From Micromonospora marina (lineage in GTDB: Bacteria > Actinomycetota > Actinomycetes > Mycobacteriales > Micromonosporaceae): DNA of 64,000 nt. Shown in pieces: positions 1 through 8,821 of this stretch. The notes under the pieces were generated by a model. That model had not been told where the DNA came from. It worked only from the letters and a program-made list of their open reading frames with translations, and ran no database searches. Numbering within the stretch: position 1 is the first letter of the stretch; each line of letters opens with the position of its first letter. The position numbers and the translations under genes are program-made. Location of the stretch: NCBI RefSeq assembly GCF_900091565.1, contig NZ_FMCV01000014.1, forward strand, positions 62,001-126,000, written 5' to 3'.

Positions 1-368
1 AGCACCACCACGGCGACGCAGAGCGCGGTGAGGACGGCGAACCCGATCAGGCCGGGCAGCGCGGGCACCCCCTGCCGGGGCACGATCAACCGCCCGACCG
101 CGAAGATCGTGGTCACGGCCAGAATCAGCCCGAACGGCCGGGCGCCCACCCGGCCCTTGTTCACCTGACCGATCAGCAGCAGGAAGCCGAGGGACCGGAG
201 CATCGCCCAGCCGGTGCGTACGGCCAGACCGAACTCCTGCTCCGGGGCGTACCAGTAGTTGAGCAGCTCGACCACGACGGTGGCCGCCGCGGTCACGGCG
301 AGCAGCGTGGTGAGCGCCCGGACGGCGGACGGCCGCCGGACCTCGACAGGTTCAGCGGCCGTCCTCAT
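1..368 (-). CDS. Integral membrane protein, partial (C-terminus outside window)
   Basis: The first 122 codons of a minus-strand gene that runs off the left edge. The protein begins MRTAAEPVEVRRPSAV and shows at least three hydrophobic segments (roughly residues 17-36, 58-68 and 80-95, with another starting near 108), so it is a multi-pass membrane protein. The ATG at 368 is chosen because the ATG five bases upstream is followed at once by a stop. No family motif is visible; it could be any small actinobacterial membrane protein. It lies 40 bp downstream of the pckG stop and reads in the same direction, so it may be cotranscribed with pckG. Confidence 0.6.
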   Translation of the reverse strand, partial: MRTAAEPVEVRRPSAVRALTTLLAVTAAATVVVELLNYWYAPEQEFGLAVRTGWAMLRSLGFLLLIGQVNKGRVGARPFGLILAVTTIFAVGRLIVPRQGVPALPGLIGFAVLTALCVAVVV

Positions 369-408
369 GGCATCCGATGTTGCCCGGTGGGGGCAACAGG
401 CACACCTG

Positions 409-2250
409 TCAGCTCTGCGGCTCCGCGTCCAGCCGGGCGCGCAGCGCGTCCAGCTCGGCCCAGAGCACGCCGGGGAGCTTGTCCCCGAACTTCTCGAACC
501 ACTCGGTGACCAGCGGCAGCTCGTTGCGCCACTCGTCCGCGTCGACCTTCAGCGCGATCCGGACGTCCTCGGGGGTCATGTCCAGACCCTCGACGTCGAG
601 CGCGTCCTGCGCCGGGACCATGCCGATCGGCGTCTCGACGGCCTCGGCCCGGCCCTCCAGCCGCTCGATGACCCACTTGAGCACACGGGAGTTCTCGCCG
701 AAGCCCGGCCAGAGGAAGTTGCCCTCGGCGTCCTTGCGGAACCAGTTCACGTAGTAGATCTTGGGCAGCTTGGCCTCGTCGCCGTCCGCGCCCTTGCCCA
801 TCTCGATCCAGTGCCGGAAATAGTCGCCGGCGTGGTAACCGATGAACGGCAGCATGGCCATCGGGTCGCGGCGGACCACGCCGACCGCGCCGGAGGCGGC
901 GGCGGTCGTCTCCGAGGAGAGCGTGGCGCCCATGTAGACGCCGTGCACCCAGTCGCGGGCCTCGGTCACCAGCGGGATGGTGTCCCGCCGTCGGCCACCG
1001 AACAGGATCGCGTCGATCGGCACGCCGTTCGGGTCGTAGTAGTCGTCGGCCAGGATCGGGCACTGCGTGATCGGGGTGCAGAAACGGCTGTTCGCGTGCG
1101 AGGAGAGATTCTCGCTCTCCGGCGTCCAGTCGTTGCCCTTCCAGTCGATCAGGTGCGCCGGCGGCTCACCCATGCCCTCCCACCAGATGTCGCCGTCGTC
1201 GGTGAGCGCCACGTTGGTGAAGACGGAGTTGCCGCGGTCCAGCGTCCGCATGGCGTTGGCGTTCGTCTTCCAGTCCGTACCGGGGGCTACGCCGAACAGG
1301 CCGTACTCGGGGTTGATCGCGTAGAGGCGGCCGTCCGCGCCGAACCGCATCCAGGCGATGTCGTCGCCGATGGTCTCGACCTTCCAGCCCGGGATGGTCG
1401 GCTCCAGCATGGCGAGGTTGGTCTTGCCGCAGGCCGACGGGAAGGCGCCCGCGATGTGGTAGACCTTGCCCTCCGGCGAGGTGATCTTGAGGATCAGCAT
1501 GTGCTCGGCCAGCCAGCCCTCGTCGCGCCCCATCACGCTGGCGATACGCAGCGAGTAGCACTTCTTGCCGAGCAGCGAGTTGCCGCCGTAGCCGGAGCCG
1601 TACGACCAGATCTCCCGGGTCTCCGGGAAGTGCGAGATGTACTTGGTCTCGTTGCACGGCCACGCCACGTCCTGCTCGCCCGGCGCGAGCGGGGCGCCGA
1701 TGGAGTGCAGCGCGTGCACGAAGTCGGCGTCGTCGCCCATGGCCGAAAGGATCGACGACCCCATCCGGGTCATGATCCGCATCGAGGCGACGACGTACGG
1801 GCTGTCGGTGATCTCCACGCCGAACATGGGGTTCTCGGCCTCGACCGGGCCCATGCAGAACGGGATGACGTACATGGTGCGCCCGCGCATGCTGCCGCGG
1901 TACAGCTCCGTCATGGTCCGCTTCATCTCGGCCGGCGCCATCCAGTTGTTGGTGGGGCCGGCGTCCGCCTCGTCGACGGAGCAGATGAAGGTGCGCTCCT
2001 CCACCCGGGCGACGTCCGTGGGGTCGGTACGCGCGTAGAACGAGTTGGGCTTCTTCTCGGGATTCAGGCGGATCAGGGTGCCGCTTTCGACGAGTTCGTC
2101 GGTGAGGCGGCGCCACTCCTCATCAGACCCGTCCACCCAGACCACGCGGTCCGGGGTGGTCAGTTCCGCGACCTCACGGACCCAGGCGAGCAGCTTGGGG
2201 TGGGACGTCGGGGCCTGATCGATACCCCGAACAGCAGCCGGAGCAACCAT
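409..2250 (-). CDS. pckG: Phosphoenolpyruvate carboxykinase (GTP)
   Basis: Cytosolic enzyme converting oxaloacetate and GTP to phosphoenolpyruvate, GDP and CO2, the entry step of gluconeogenesis. The 613-residue protein has the usual length of the GTP-dependent family. It carries the P-loop-like kinase-1 motif [12 protein letters not shown] near residues 268-279, the GTP-type run [10 protein letters not shown] near residue 70, and an ISHFPE metal/substrate segment. The ATG at 2250 is chosen because it follows an AAGGAG ribosome site; an in-frame ATG at 2295 lacks one. A promoter and a Rex-like operator lie 95-150 bp upstream, which suggests control by NADH/NAD ratio. The long open frames on the opposite strand are codon-bias shadows. 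Confidence 0.98.
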   Translation of the reverse strand: MVAPAAVRGIDQAPTSHPKLLAWVREVAELTTPDRVVWVDGSDEEWRRLTDELVESGTLIRLNPEKKPNSFYARTDPTDVARVEERTFICSVDEADAGPTNNWMAPAEMKRTMTELYRGSMRGRTMYVIPFCMGPVEAENPMFGVEITDSPYVVASMRIMTRMGSSILSAMGDDADFVHALHSIGAPLAPGEQDVAWPCNETKYISHFPETREIWSYGSGYGGNSLLGKKCYSLRIASVMGRDEGWLAEHMLILKITSPEGKVYHIAGAFPSACGKTNLAMLEPTIPGWKVETIGDDIAWMRFGADGRLYAINPEYGLFGVAPGTDWKTNANAMRTLDRGNSVFTNVALTDDGDIWWEGMGEPPAHLIDWKGNDWTPESENLSSHANSRFCTPITQCPILADDYYDPNGVPIDAILFGGRRRDTIPLVTEARDWVHGVYMGATLSSETTAAASGAVGVVRRDPMAMLPFIGYHAGDYFRHWIEMGKGADGDEAKLPKIYYVNWFRKDAEGNFLWPGFGENSRVLKWVIERLEGRAEAVETPIGMVPAQDALDVEGLDMTPEDVRIALKVDADEWRNELPLVTEWFEKFGDKLPGVLWAELDALRARLDAEPQS

Positions 2251-2345
2251 GTCACTTCTCCTTGTGGTCGACGCTGACCGATCTATGGGGTGCACGAGTT
2301 CCGGCGGGCTGGTACGCCGCCTCGTGGAAACCTGGGATTGGGCTC

Positions 2346-2374
2346 AGCGTAAACCGGACTGCCCTGTCAGTCAG
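2346..2374 (-). promoter_or_regulatory. Putative pckG promoter
   Basis: On the minus strand CTGACT (2374-2369) and TACGCT (2351-2346) are separated by 17 bp, fitting a housekeeping-sigma promoter with the actinobacterial TAnnnT -10. Transcription would start near 2339 and give a 5' leader of about 90 nt. The Rex-like site lies directly upstream of the -35. Inferred from sequence only. Confidence 0.45.
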
Positions 2375-2383
2375 TGGGACTGG

Positions 2384-2401
2384 TTGTGAAGAACTGCACA
2401 A
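2384..2401. promoter_or_regulatory. Rex-like operator upstream of pckG
   Basis: The sequence TTGTGAAGAACTGCACAA fits the pattern TTGTG-N8-CACAA of the NADH-sensing repressor Rex; the inner half-sites TTGTGAA and TGCACAA differ from a perfect repeat at one position. It abuts the -35 of the proposed pckG promoter. Redox control of pckG is inferred; rex itself is not in this window. Confidence 0.5.
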
Positions 2402-2719
2402 GGTACGGCCACGCTGCGGCATCACGATCTGATACCCGCTTTCGCGCGCAGTTTCACGCAAATCCTGCGGTGAACCTCCGACGGCCGGGTCCGGCACCGG
2501 AGTGATCACGACGTCCGATCGCGGGGAAGCGTACGAACCTGTCGCGGAAGACGATTCGGTGATGCGCTCCACAGATTCGCACAGCGCGTTACGCTCTGGT
2601 CACGGACATCGAGAACGGGCCGCGCCCCTGGTGACCCCGGCGGGCCCGAGCGCGACGGCCGCGGCGAAGCCGTCGTGGCCGACTCGCCGTTGCAGTCCGC
2701 CCGGTTACCGCGCAACCGG
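2402..2719. other. Intergenic stretch without recognisable gene
   Basis: Between the pckG control region and the first GtrA gene. Its base composition is less GC-biased than the flanking genes and it contains several short open frames on both strands, none with coding-like third positions or a ribosome site. One minus-strand frame (2252-2572) ends just before pckG and is judged non-coding. No RNA motif was recognised. Confidence 0.4.
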
Positions 2720-2731
2720 TACTCTCGGCGG

Positions 2732-3280
2732 GTGGCCGCGACGATGACCGGAGACCAACCGGGCGCTCCGCAGACCCGCCGGGGTCCGATCGGAGCACTG
2801 CTCGACCGTTTCGGCCACCTGATCCATGAACTGAGCAAGTTCGCCACCGTCGGCGGCTTCGCCTTCGTCGTGGACTTCATCCTCTTCAACTACCTGTCCA
2901 GCGGCCGGGACATGGCTCCACTGGCCGCGAAGACCGTCTCCACGGTGATCGCCGCGACAGTCGCCTTCCTCGGCAACCGGTTCTGGACCTGGCGGCACCG
3001 GCAGCGGTCGAACCCGGCCCGCGAGTACGCGCTGTTCTTCTTCTTCAACGCGGTCGGCCTCGGCATCGCGGTGGCCTGCCTGGCGATCAGCCACTACGGT
3101 CTGGGCGCGATCTGGCCCGCGGTGTTCCAGACCCCCCTGGCCGACAACATCGCCAGCTTCGTGGTCGGCACCGGCCTGGGCACGCTCTTCCGGTTCTGGT
3201 CGTACCGACGGTTCGTCTTCGTCGAGGCGGGAACACCTCCCGTTCCGGCAACGAGCCACGACCGAGAGTCCGGGGCGTGA
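2732..3280 (+). CDS. GtrA-family membrane protein 1
   Basis: A GtrA/DPMS-like four-helix membrane protein; the family helps move polyprenyl-phosphate-linked sugars across the membrane during cell-envelope glycosylation. The core begins at the phrase ELSKFATVGGFAFVVDFILF and ends with the typical GTLFRFWSYRRFVF segment. The GTG at 2732 is preferred because TACTCT lies at 2720-2725, six bases before it, as in leaderless actinobacterial mRNAs; the ATG at 2744 is the alternative. The stop overlaps the GTG of a second GtrA gene by four bases (GTGA), so the two are translationally coupled. M. tuberculosis has a GtrA protein (Rv3277) at the same place relative to birA. Confidence 0.9.
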   Translation: MAATMTGDQPGAPQTRRGPIGALLDRFGHLIHELSKFATVGGFAFVVDFILFNYLSSGRDMAPLAAKTVSTVIAATVAFLGNRFWTWRHRQRSNPAREYALFFFFNAVGLGIAVACLAISHYGLGAIWPAVFQTPLADNIASFVVGTGLGTLFRFWSYRRFVFVEAGTPPVPATSHDRESGA

Positions 3281-4038
3281 CGAACCGCCCATCCCGACCC
3301 GCCGGGCCCAGCCGGCCCAGCCAACTGCCTAAGGTGTTCCGCATGCCTGGAGTCCGTCTGCTGCCCGAGCGCTGGCAGAAGTTCATCCACGAGGCGCTCA
3401 AATTCGGCATCGTCGGCGGCATCAACACCGTCATCAATTACGCGGTGTTCAATGCTCTGGCACTCACGGTTTTCCGCGACGGCCAACTGAAGGCGACAGT
3501 GATCGCGACCATCGTCGCCACGATCACGTCGTATCTGATGAATCGTCACTGGACGTACCGCGATCGACCGAAATCGGCACTGCGGCGCGAATACGCCCTG
3601 TTTTTCCTCTTCAACGGCGCGGGTCTGGTCATCGAGCTGGGCGTCCTGGCCCTGGCCAAGTACGGCCTCGGCGTACACGGCCTGCTCGCGCTGAACGTCG
3701 CCAAGACCGTCGGTGTCCTGCTGGCCACGCTCTTCCGCTTCTGGTCCTACCGGACGTTCGTCTTCCAGCCGGTCCCCAAGCACGCCGAGGAGACGTGGCA
3801 TTCGGTGCCGCGTGACGAGTGGGACAACGTCGCCGAGATGGACCCGGTGGCCGAGCTGGCCGAGTCGGTCAGCGAGCTGGAGGAGGAGGAACCGCGTCCG
3901 GGTGCCGGCCGGGCGGCCGGCTTCCCGCCACCGCGGGGCCGCCCCGCACCGGTGGACGCCGGACTCGGTGGCGCGCTCGGCACCGACCTGGACGCCGAAC
4001 TCGCCGCGGAACTCCAGCCCCGCCGCGCCCGCCGCTGA
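3277..4038 (+). CDS. GtrA-family membrane protein 2
   Basis: A second GtrA-like protein directly coupled to the first. The membrane core runs from about residue 40 (EALKFGIVGGINTVINYAVF) to about residue 163 (TLFRFWSYRTFVFQ) with four hydrophobic helices. A hydrophilic acidic and Pro-rich tail of about 90 residues follows, which the first copy lacks. The GTG at 3277 overlaps the upstream stop; an internal ATG at 3343 would remove 22 variable residues and cannot be excluded. Tandem GtrA genes may form a heteromeric sugar-lipid flippase, but the partner glycosyltransferase is not beside them. The gene ends 9 bp before a strong hairpin terminator. Confidence 0.88.
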   Translation: MTNRPSRPAGPSRPSQLPKVFRMPGVRLLPERWQKFIHEALKFGIVGGINTVINYAVFNALALTVFRDGQLKATVIATIVATITSYLMNRHWTYRDRPKSALRREYALFFLFNGAGLVIELGVLALAKYGLGVHGLLALNVAKTVGVLLATLFRFWSYRTFVFQPVPKHAEETWHSVPRDEWDNVAEMDPVAELAESVSELEEEEPRPGAGRAAGFPPPRGRPAPVDAGLGGALGTDLDAELAAELQPRRARR

Positions 4039-4046
4039 ACGACGAG

Positions 4047-4075
4047 AGGCCGGCACCCGTCAGGGGTGCCGGCCT
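4047..4075. terminator. Hairpin terminator between convergent genes
   Basis: Perfect 12-bp inverted repeat (AGGCCGGCACCC at 4047-4058, complement at 4064-4075) with a 5-nt loop, followed by TTCTCC. It lies between the convergent GtrA and PH-domain genes and could serve both. Confidence 0.8.
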
Positions 4076-4089
4076 TCTCCGTCGGCGGG

Positions 4090-4659
4090 TCAGGGCTGGT
4101 CGCGCGTGGACTTGCCCTCGGCCATGTCGGCCAGGATCTCGCGCATCTCACCGTCGCCCAGGCTGTGCTTGTCGTGGTGCGCCTCGACCAGCTCGTAGAG
4201 CTTCGTCTGCACCTTGTCCACGCCCGGCACGTCGTGCAGCACCGACTGGCCGCGCTCACCCGCCGACTCGATGGTCAGCGTGCCGCAGCCGAGCAGCCGC
4301 TCCACGAAACGCTGGTGCATGGCGTGGTCGTTGATCCGGGTCAGCGGCAGATCCCGCCGGTTGCGCGACAGCACCCCCTGCTGGAGCAGCACCCGCTCGT
4401 TCGTGAACAGGTAGTGCGTGGTGCGCCAGACCAGGAACGGCCACAGCCCCAGCCACAACACCAGCACCAGACCGGCCACCGCGATCGCGTAGAGCGCGAT
4501 CGTGCCGCCGCTGCCGTCGGGCAGCAGGAGCCACCCGGCGACGACCGCCGCGACGGCGAGCACCAGCACCAGGACCGGCCGGATCAGGGCCTTCCAGTGC
4601 GGGTGCAGGTGCAACACGACGTGCTCGTCCTCGGTGAGCACGTCTTCGGGGAACGCCAC
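4090..4659 (-). CDS. PH domain-containing membrane protein (YdbS/bPH2 type)
   Basis: A 189-residue protein with two adjacent membrane helices (about residues 26-46 and 52-74) followed by a bacterial PH-like domain starting WRTTHYLFTNERVLLQQGVLSR. Such proteins sit in the membrane with the PH domain in the cytoplasm; their function is not established. The GTG at 4659 is chosen because it follows GAGGAGG at a proper distance and the conserved acidic start (AFPEDVLTEDEHVV) begins there. The gene lies downstream of birA on the same strand, the position occupied by the PH-like Rv3278c next to birA in M. tuberculosis. Confidence 0.9.
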   Translation of the reverse strand: MAFPEDVLTEDEHVVLHLHPHWKALIRPVLVLVLAVAAVVAGWLLLPDGSGGTIALYAIAVAGLVLVLWLGLWPFLVWRTTHYLFTNERVLLQQGVLSRNRRDLPLTRINDHAMHQRFVERLLGCGTLTIESAGERGQSVLHDVPGVDKVQTKLYELVEAHHDKHSLGDGEMREILADMAEGKSTRDQP

Positions 4660-4773
4660 GGCGGAACCTCCTCGCAGAACCGGACGCGCTGACCGTAACC
4701 GGTCGCCGCACCCGGCCGGCATCGGCCGCGCGGGCGGCCGCCCGTGGATTGTGCGGGCGGCTGCCCGCGCTTC

Positions 4774-4827
4774 GTTAACAGGGGGCCCTTCCTCTACCGG
4801 AGGCGTTAAGAAGGTGCCCCTTCTTTC
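4774..4827 (-). repeat. GGGGCCCC/GTTAAC bipartite repeat, copy 1
   Basis: Read on the minus strand it begins at the birA stop codon and has two GGGGCCCC-like blocks, each followed by TTAAC, separated by a CTCCGGTAGAG linker. The two blocks can pair with each other as a roughly 10-bp stem with one bulge. Probable 3'-end/terminator element; see the copies at 20791, 25182 and 48701. Confidence 0.75.
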
Positions 4828-5698
4828 ACCGCAGGTGCAGCACGTCGCCCGCCGCGAGCCGCAGCGTCTCGGCGTCCGTCTCGACCAGGAGCTGCCCGTC
4901 GGCGTCCACGCCGGTGGCGGTGCCGTGCGTCTCGCGGCCGTCGGGCAGCAGCACCCGCACCCGGCGGCCGACGGTGGCGCACCCCGCCAGGTACGCCTCG
5001 CGCAGCCCACTGGCCTCCGCGTCGCCACCGGCGTCACGCCAGCGCTCGTACCAGTCGGCGAGCGAGCGCAGCAGCGCCCGCAGCAGCGGATCCCGGTCGG
5101 TGGCGGTCGCGCCGGCGAGCTGGAGCGAAGTGGCGGGCAGGCCGCTCGGGTTCTCCGGCAGCTCGTCGGCGCGCAGCGTCACGTTCAGCCCGACACCGAC
5201 CACGATCGCGGGCGGCCGGTCGCTCTCCCCCGGCACCGCCTCAGCCAGCACCCCGGCGCACTTCGCGCCGTCCACCAGCAGGTCGTTGGGCCATTTCAGC
5301 CGCGCGTCCAGCTCGGCCAGCAGGCGTACCGCCTCGGCCAGCGCGACACCGGCGAGCAGCGGCAGCCAGCCGTACCCGGTGGCGGGCACCGGCGACCAGC
5401 CACGCTCCGCGACCGCCTCACCGGGCCGCAGCAGCACGCTCGTCGCGAGACCCGCGCGCGGCGGCGACTGCCAGACGCGGCCCCGCCGGCCGCGGCCCGC
5501 GGTCTGCCGCTCGGCGACCACCACCAGGCCCTCCGGCTCGCCGGCCCGGGCCGCGGCCACCGCATCCGCGTTCGTCGAGCCGGTCTCGGACAGCAGCTCC
5601 AACCGGCGCCAGGGCCCGTGCGGCGCGACGAGCGCGCGCCGCAGCCGGGCCGCCGACAGCGGCGGTCGGTCCAGATCGGTGTACGGCGAGCCGGGCAT
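4826..5698 (-). CDS. birA: Biotin--[biotin carboxyl-carrier protein] ligase
   Basis: Activates biotin with ATP and attaches it to the carrier lysine of biotin-dependent carboxylases. The 290-residue protein has the catalytic motif GRGRRGRVW (about residue 85), the KWPNDLL motif near residue 158, the GVGLNV segment, and a C-terminal SH3-like domain from about residue 238. There is no N-terminal DNA-binding domain, so this is a group I (non-regulatory) ligase. It is divergent from accD with 72 bp between them. Its natural substrate is probably the biotin-carrier domain encoded at 23425-25176. A GGGGCCCC repeat starts right at its stop codon. Confidence 0.96.
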   Translation of the reverse strand: MPGSPYTDLDRPPLSAARLRRALVAPHGPWRRLELLSETGSTNADAVAAARAGEPEGLVVVAERQTAGRGRRGRVWQSPPRAGLATSVLLRPGEAVAERGWSPVPATGYGWLPLLAGVALAEAVRLLAELDARLKWPNDLLVDGAKCAGVLAEAVPGESDRPPAIVVGVGLNVTLRADELPENPSGLPATSLQLAGATATDRDPLLRALLRSLADWYERWRDAGGDAEASGLREAYLAGCATVGRRVRVLLPDGRETHGTATGVDADGQLLVETDAETLRLAAGDVLHLR

Positions 5699-5770
5699 CC
5701 CGCCAGCCTACGGCCCGAGTGAGGCGCACTGCACAGCCTCTTCGACCTGAACCATCGTTATATTCCCCTG

Positions 5771-7354
5771 GTGACTACCGAGACCGGGTTCAACATCCAC
5801 ACGACCGCCGGCAAGCTGGCGGACCTGGAGCGACGGCTCGACGAGGCGGTGCACGCCGGGTCGGCACGCGCGGTCGAGAAGCAGCACGCGCGGGGCAAGA
5901 AGACCGCCCGCGAGCGGATCGAGATGCTCCTCGACGAGGGCTCGTTCATCGAGCTGGACGAGTTCGCCCGGCACCGCTCGACCAACTTCGGGCTGGAGAG
6001 GACCCGCCCGTACGGCGACGGCGTGGTGACCGGCTACGGCACCGTGGACGGCCGGCAGGTCTGCGTCTTCGCTCAGGACTTCACCGTCTTCGGCGGCTCC
6101 CTCGGCGAGGTCTTCGGCGAGAAGATCGTCAAGCTGATGGACCTGGCCATGAAGACCGGCTGCCCGGTCGTCGGCATCAACGACTCCGGCGGCGCGCGGA
6201 TCCAGGAGGGCGTGGCGTCGCTCGGCCTCTACGGCGAGATCTTCTTCCGCAACGTCCGGGCCAGCGGCGTCATCCCGCAGATCTCGCTCATCATGGGCCC
6301 GTGCGCGGGCGGGGCCGTCTACTCCCCGGCGGTCACCGACTTCACCGTCATGGTCGACCAGACCTCGCACATGTTCATCACCGGCCCCGACGTGATCAAG
6401 ACGGTGACCGGCGAGGACGTCGGCATGGAGGAGCTGGGCGGCGCCCGGACCCACAACGCCCGCAGCGGCAACGCGCACTACCTCGGCACCGACGAGGAGG
6501 ACGCGATCGAGTACGTCAAGGCGCTGCTGTCGTACCTGCCGTCGAACAACCTGGACGAGCCGCCGGTCTTCGACGCCCCCGCGATCCTCGAGGTCACCGA
6601 CTCCGACCGGGAACTGGACACGCTGATCCCGGACTCGGCCAACCAGCCGTACGACATGCACCGGGTCATCGAGCACGTGCTCGACGACGGCGAGTTCCTC
6701 GAGGTGCAGCCGCTGTACGCGCAGAACATGGTGGTCGGCTTCGGCCGCGTCGAGGGGCGCCCGGTCGGCGTGGTGGCGAACCAGCCGATGCACTTCGCCG
6801 GCACGCTCGACATCGCCGCGTCGGAGAAGGCGGCCCGGTTCGTGCGCACCTGCGACGCGTTCAACATCCCGGTGCTCACCTTCGTGGACGTGCCCGGCTT
6901 CCTGCCCGGCACCGGCCAGGAGTGGGACGGCATCATCCGGCGCGGCGCGAAGCTCATCTACGCGTACGCCGAGGCCACCGTCCCGAAGGTCACAGTCATC
7001 ACCCGCAAGGCGTACGGCGGCGCGTACGACGTGATGGGCTCCAAGCACCTCGGCGCGGACCTGAACTTCGCCTGGCCGACCGCGCAGATCGCGGTGATGG
7101 GCGCGCAGGGTGCGGTGAACATCCTCTACCGCTCGGAGCTGGCGAACGCCGAGGACCCGGCCGCCGTCCGCGCCGAGAAGATCGCCGAGTACGAGGACAC
7201 GCTCGCCAACCCGTACATCGCCGCGGAGCGCGGCTACGTCGACGGGGTGATCCCGCCGCACGAGACGCGTACCCAGATCGTGCGGGCGCTGCGGGTGCTG
7301 CGCACCAAGCGCGAGACGCTGCCGCCGAAGAAGCACGGCAACATCCCGCTGTGA
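5771..7354 (+). CDS. accD: Acyl-CoA (propionyl-/acetyl-CoA) carboxylase carboxyltransferase beta subunit
   Basis: Carboxyltransferase that moves CO2 from carboxybiotin to acetyl- or propionyl-CoA, giving malonyl- or methylmalonyl-CoA. The 527-residue protein matches the AccD5/PccB family: N-terminal half with [20 protein letters not shown] and the oxyanion segment [13 protein letters not shown]-terminal half with [26 protein letters not shown] given here only as the positions 6886-6960. The GTG at 5771 has TATATT at 5759-5764 and no ribosome site, so the transcript is probably leaderless. Its partners are accE (14632) and the biotinylated alpha subunit (23425), an arrangement stretched out compared with M. 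tuberculosis birA-accD5-accE5-maf-accA3. Confidence 0.96.
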   Translation: MTTETGFNIHTTAGKLADLERRLDEAVHAGSARAVEKQHARGKKTARERIEMLLDEGSFIELDEFARHRSTNFGLERTRPYGDGVVTGYGTVDGRQVCVFAQDFTVFGGSLGEVFGEKIVKLMDLAMKTGCPVVGINDSGGARIQEGVASLGLYGEIFFRNVRASGVIPQISLIMGPCAGGAVYSPAVTDFTVMVDQTSHMFITGPDVIKTVTGEDVGMEELGGARTHNARSGNAHYLGTDEEDAIEYVKALLSYLPSNNLDEPPVFDAPAILEVTDSDRELDTLIPDSANQPYDMHRVIEHVLDDGEFLEVQPLYAQNMVVGFGRVEGRPVGVVANQPMHFAGTLDIAASEKAARFVRTCDAFNIPVLTFVDVPGFLPGTGQEWDGIIRRGAKLIYAYAEATVPKVTVITRKAYGGAYDVMGSKHLGADLNFAWPTAQIAVMGAQGAVNILYRSELANAEDPAAVRAEKIAEYEDTLANPYIAAERGYVDGVIPPHETRTQIVRALRVLRTKRETLPPKKHGNIPL

Positions 7355-7358
7355 CGCG

Positions 7359-7395
7359 CCGGGTGCCCCCGCCGGTTCAGCGGCGGGGCACCGGC
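7359..7395. terminator. Hairpin terminator between convergent genes
   Basis: Inverted repeat of about 12 bp with one bulged C (GGTGCCCCCGCC against GGCGGGGCACC) and an 8-nt loop, filling most of the 42 bp between the convergent accD and the membrane protein gene at 7397. Confidence 0.7.
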
Positions 7396-7396
7396 G

Positions 7397-8269
7397 TCAG
7401 CAGCCCGGGTTCGCGGCCACGCACAGTCGCTCGGCCGCGACCCGGGCCAGATCCCGCAGTGCCACCTCGTCACCGCCCGGTCCGGTGCGCAGCACCGTGA
7501 CGAGATCCCCGACCCGCACCACCGCCTGATCGCTCGGCGGGCTCGCGGCGCCGAGCGACGCTCCAGTGTCCAGCCGCCGGCCCTGCCCGACGGTGTGCCG
7601 CACGAGCACCGATTCGTCTCCCGCGAAGCCGCTGTCGACCGTCTGCCAGGAGTGGACGACCTCCGCCTGGATCCGCTTGCCCTTCCACTCCACCGGGCCG
7701 GCGGATCGCCACGCGCGGCAGGGCGCCAGCAGCGCGGGCAGACCGTCGAACAGCCGCTCGCCGTCCTGCGCCGCGAGCCGGTAGACATCCTGAAGGGCCA
7801 CCGCCTGCCATTCCGACGGGTCGGTGGTGCCCGGCCGCTGCCGCAGGAGGGTCGTCGACCGCGAGTAGCGGGACTTCACCCACTCCGTCCGCAGACCCTG
7901 ATCCTGCCGGCAGAACTCCAGCATCTGGTCCAGCCGGATCTCCTCCTCGAGACCGGCGTCGCTCCACGGGGTGATGCCGGCCGGCCGCAGGTCGACCGGT
8001 TGCAGCAGCACCTCGGCGGGCACGTCGGTGGCGCTCCACGGGGTCGCCGACGGGATGGCGGCGACCGGTGCCGGTGCCGGTGGGGCGGCATGGCCGGACA
8101 CCACGAACGCGGCCCCGGAGGTGAGCGCGAGCACCGCCACCGCCGCGGCGGCCACCGCGCGGCGGCTGCGACGCCTGGCGCGTGCCCGCAGCTCGGCCGG
8201 TTCCGCCCAGCGGACGTTGCGCAGGTCCCGCTGCATCGAGTCGATGAATGCCAGGTCGTCGTCACGCAT
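7397..8269 (-). CDS. Membrane-anchored partner of the ECF sigma factor (putative anti-sigma)
   Basis: A 290-residue protein with a short basic cytoplasmic N-terminus (about 45 residues), one membrane helix at about residues 42-62 (AVAAAAVAVLALTSGAAFVV) and a roughly 220-residue extracytoplasmic domain with several cysteines. This is the topology of many anti-sigma factors, but the N-terminus lacks a visible zinc HxxxCxxC motif. The ATG at 8269 overlaps the end of the upstream ECF sigma gene by 8 bp, so translation is coupled. A regulatory role is inferred from this coupling; the domain itself is not recognised. Confidence 0.75.
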   Translation of the reverse strand: MRDDDLAFIDSMQRDLRNVRWAEPAELRARARRRSRRAVAAAAVAVLALTSGAAFVVSGHAAPPAPAPVAAIPSATPWSATDVPAEVLLQPVDLRPAGITPWSDAGLEEEIRLDQMLEFCRQDQGLRTEWVKSRYSRSTTLLRQRPGTTDPSEWQAVALQDVYRLAAQDGERLFDGLPALLAPCRAWRSAGPVEWKGKRIQAEVVHSWQTVDSGFAGDESVLVRHTVGQGRRLDTGASLGAASPPSDQAVVRVGDLVTVLRTGPGGDEVALRDLARVAAERLCVAANPGC

Positions 8270-8762
8270 CGGCGGGCTCCTCCAGATCCACAACCGTGAG
8301 CAGTTCGGCCAGGGCGGCTCGGCCCCGGGACAGCCGCGCCTTCACCGTGCCGACCGGCGCGTCGGTCTCCCGGGCGACCTCGGCGACCGGCATGCCGAGC
8401 AGGTAGTACAGCGCGAGAGCGACACGTTGCTCTTCGGGCAGCCGCCGCAACGCGGTCACCACCTCCACCGTGTCGGTGCTCGGCGCCGGCATGCTCTCCT
8501 CGGCGCCGTGCCGAAGGTAGGCGCGCGCCCGGCTGCGCAGGCTGCGCCAGCGGCTCACCGCGATCCGGCTCGCCACCACCCGTGTCCACGCCTCCGGGTC
8601 GTCGTACCCGCGCACCGTGGACCACCGCTGCCAGGCCCGGATGTACGCCTCCTGCACGGCGTCCTGCGCCTCGGCGAGGTCACCGGTGAGCACGTAGACG
8701 AAGCCGAGCAGCCGTTGCCGGCTGCCCCGGTAGAACTCGTCGAAGCCGTCGCTGTCGGGCAC
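8262..8762 (-). CDS. ECF RNA polymerase sigma factor, SigE-like family
   Basis: A 166-residue extracytoplasmic-function sigma factor. Region 2 (FDEFYRGSRQRLLGFVYVL with the AEAQDAVQEAYIRAWQRW helix, residues 8-47) binds the -10 and core polymerase. Region 4 (LRRLPEEQRVALALYYLLGM with EVARETDAPVGTVKARL, residues 107-150) is the helix-turn-helix that binds the -35. The GTG at 8762 follows GGGGAGGTGG and is preferred over a long upstream in-frame extension that lies in the next gene. It overlaps its downstream membrane partner, the usual arrangement of a sigma/anti-sigma pair. The signal it responds to cannot be read from the sequence. Confidence 0.92.
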   Translation of the reverse strand: MPDSDGFDEFYRGSRQRLLGFVYVLTGDLAEAQDAVQEAYIRAWQRWSTVRGYDDPEAWTRVVASRIAVSRWRSLRSRARAYLRHGAEESMPAPSTDTVEVVTALRRLPEEQRVALALYYLLGMPVAEVARETDAPVGTVKARLSRGRAALAELLTVVDLEEPADA

Positions 8763-8821
8763 CTGCCACCTCCCCGTGTTCGTGAGGGGACACGCCTGGC
8801 GGCGCGGTGCGGGTTGCCCGC

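Noticed and set aside
259-2277. Long open frame on the plus strand opposite pckG
   Set aside because: Antisense frame created by the G/C third-position bias of pckG; low-complexity Arg/Gly/Val-rich product and no ribosome site.
2252-2572. 106-codon minus-strand frame ending just before pckG
   Set aside because: Lies in the pckG leader and promoter, lacks coding-like codon bias, and contains the Rex-like site.
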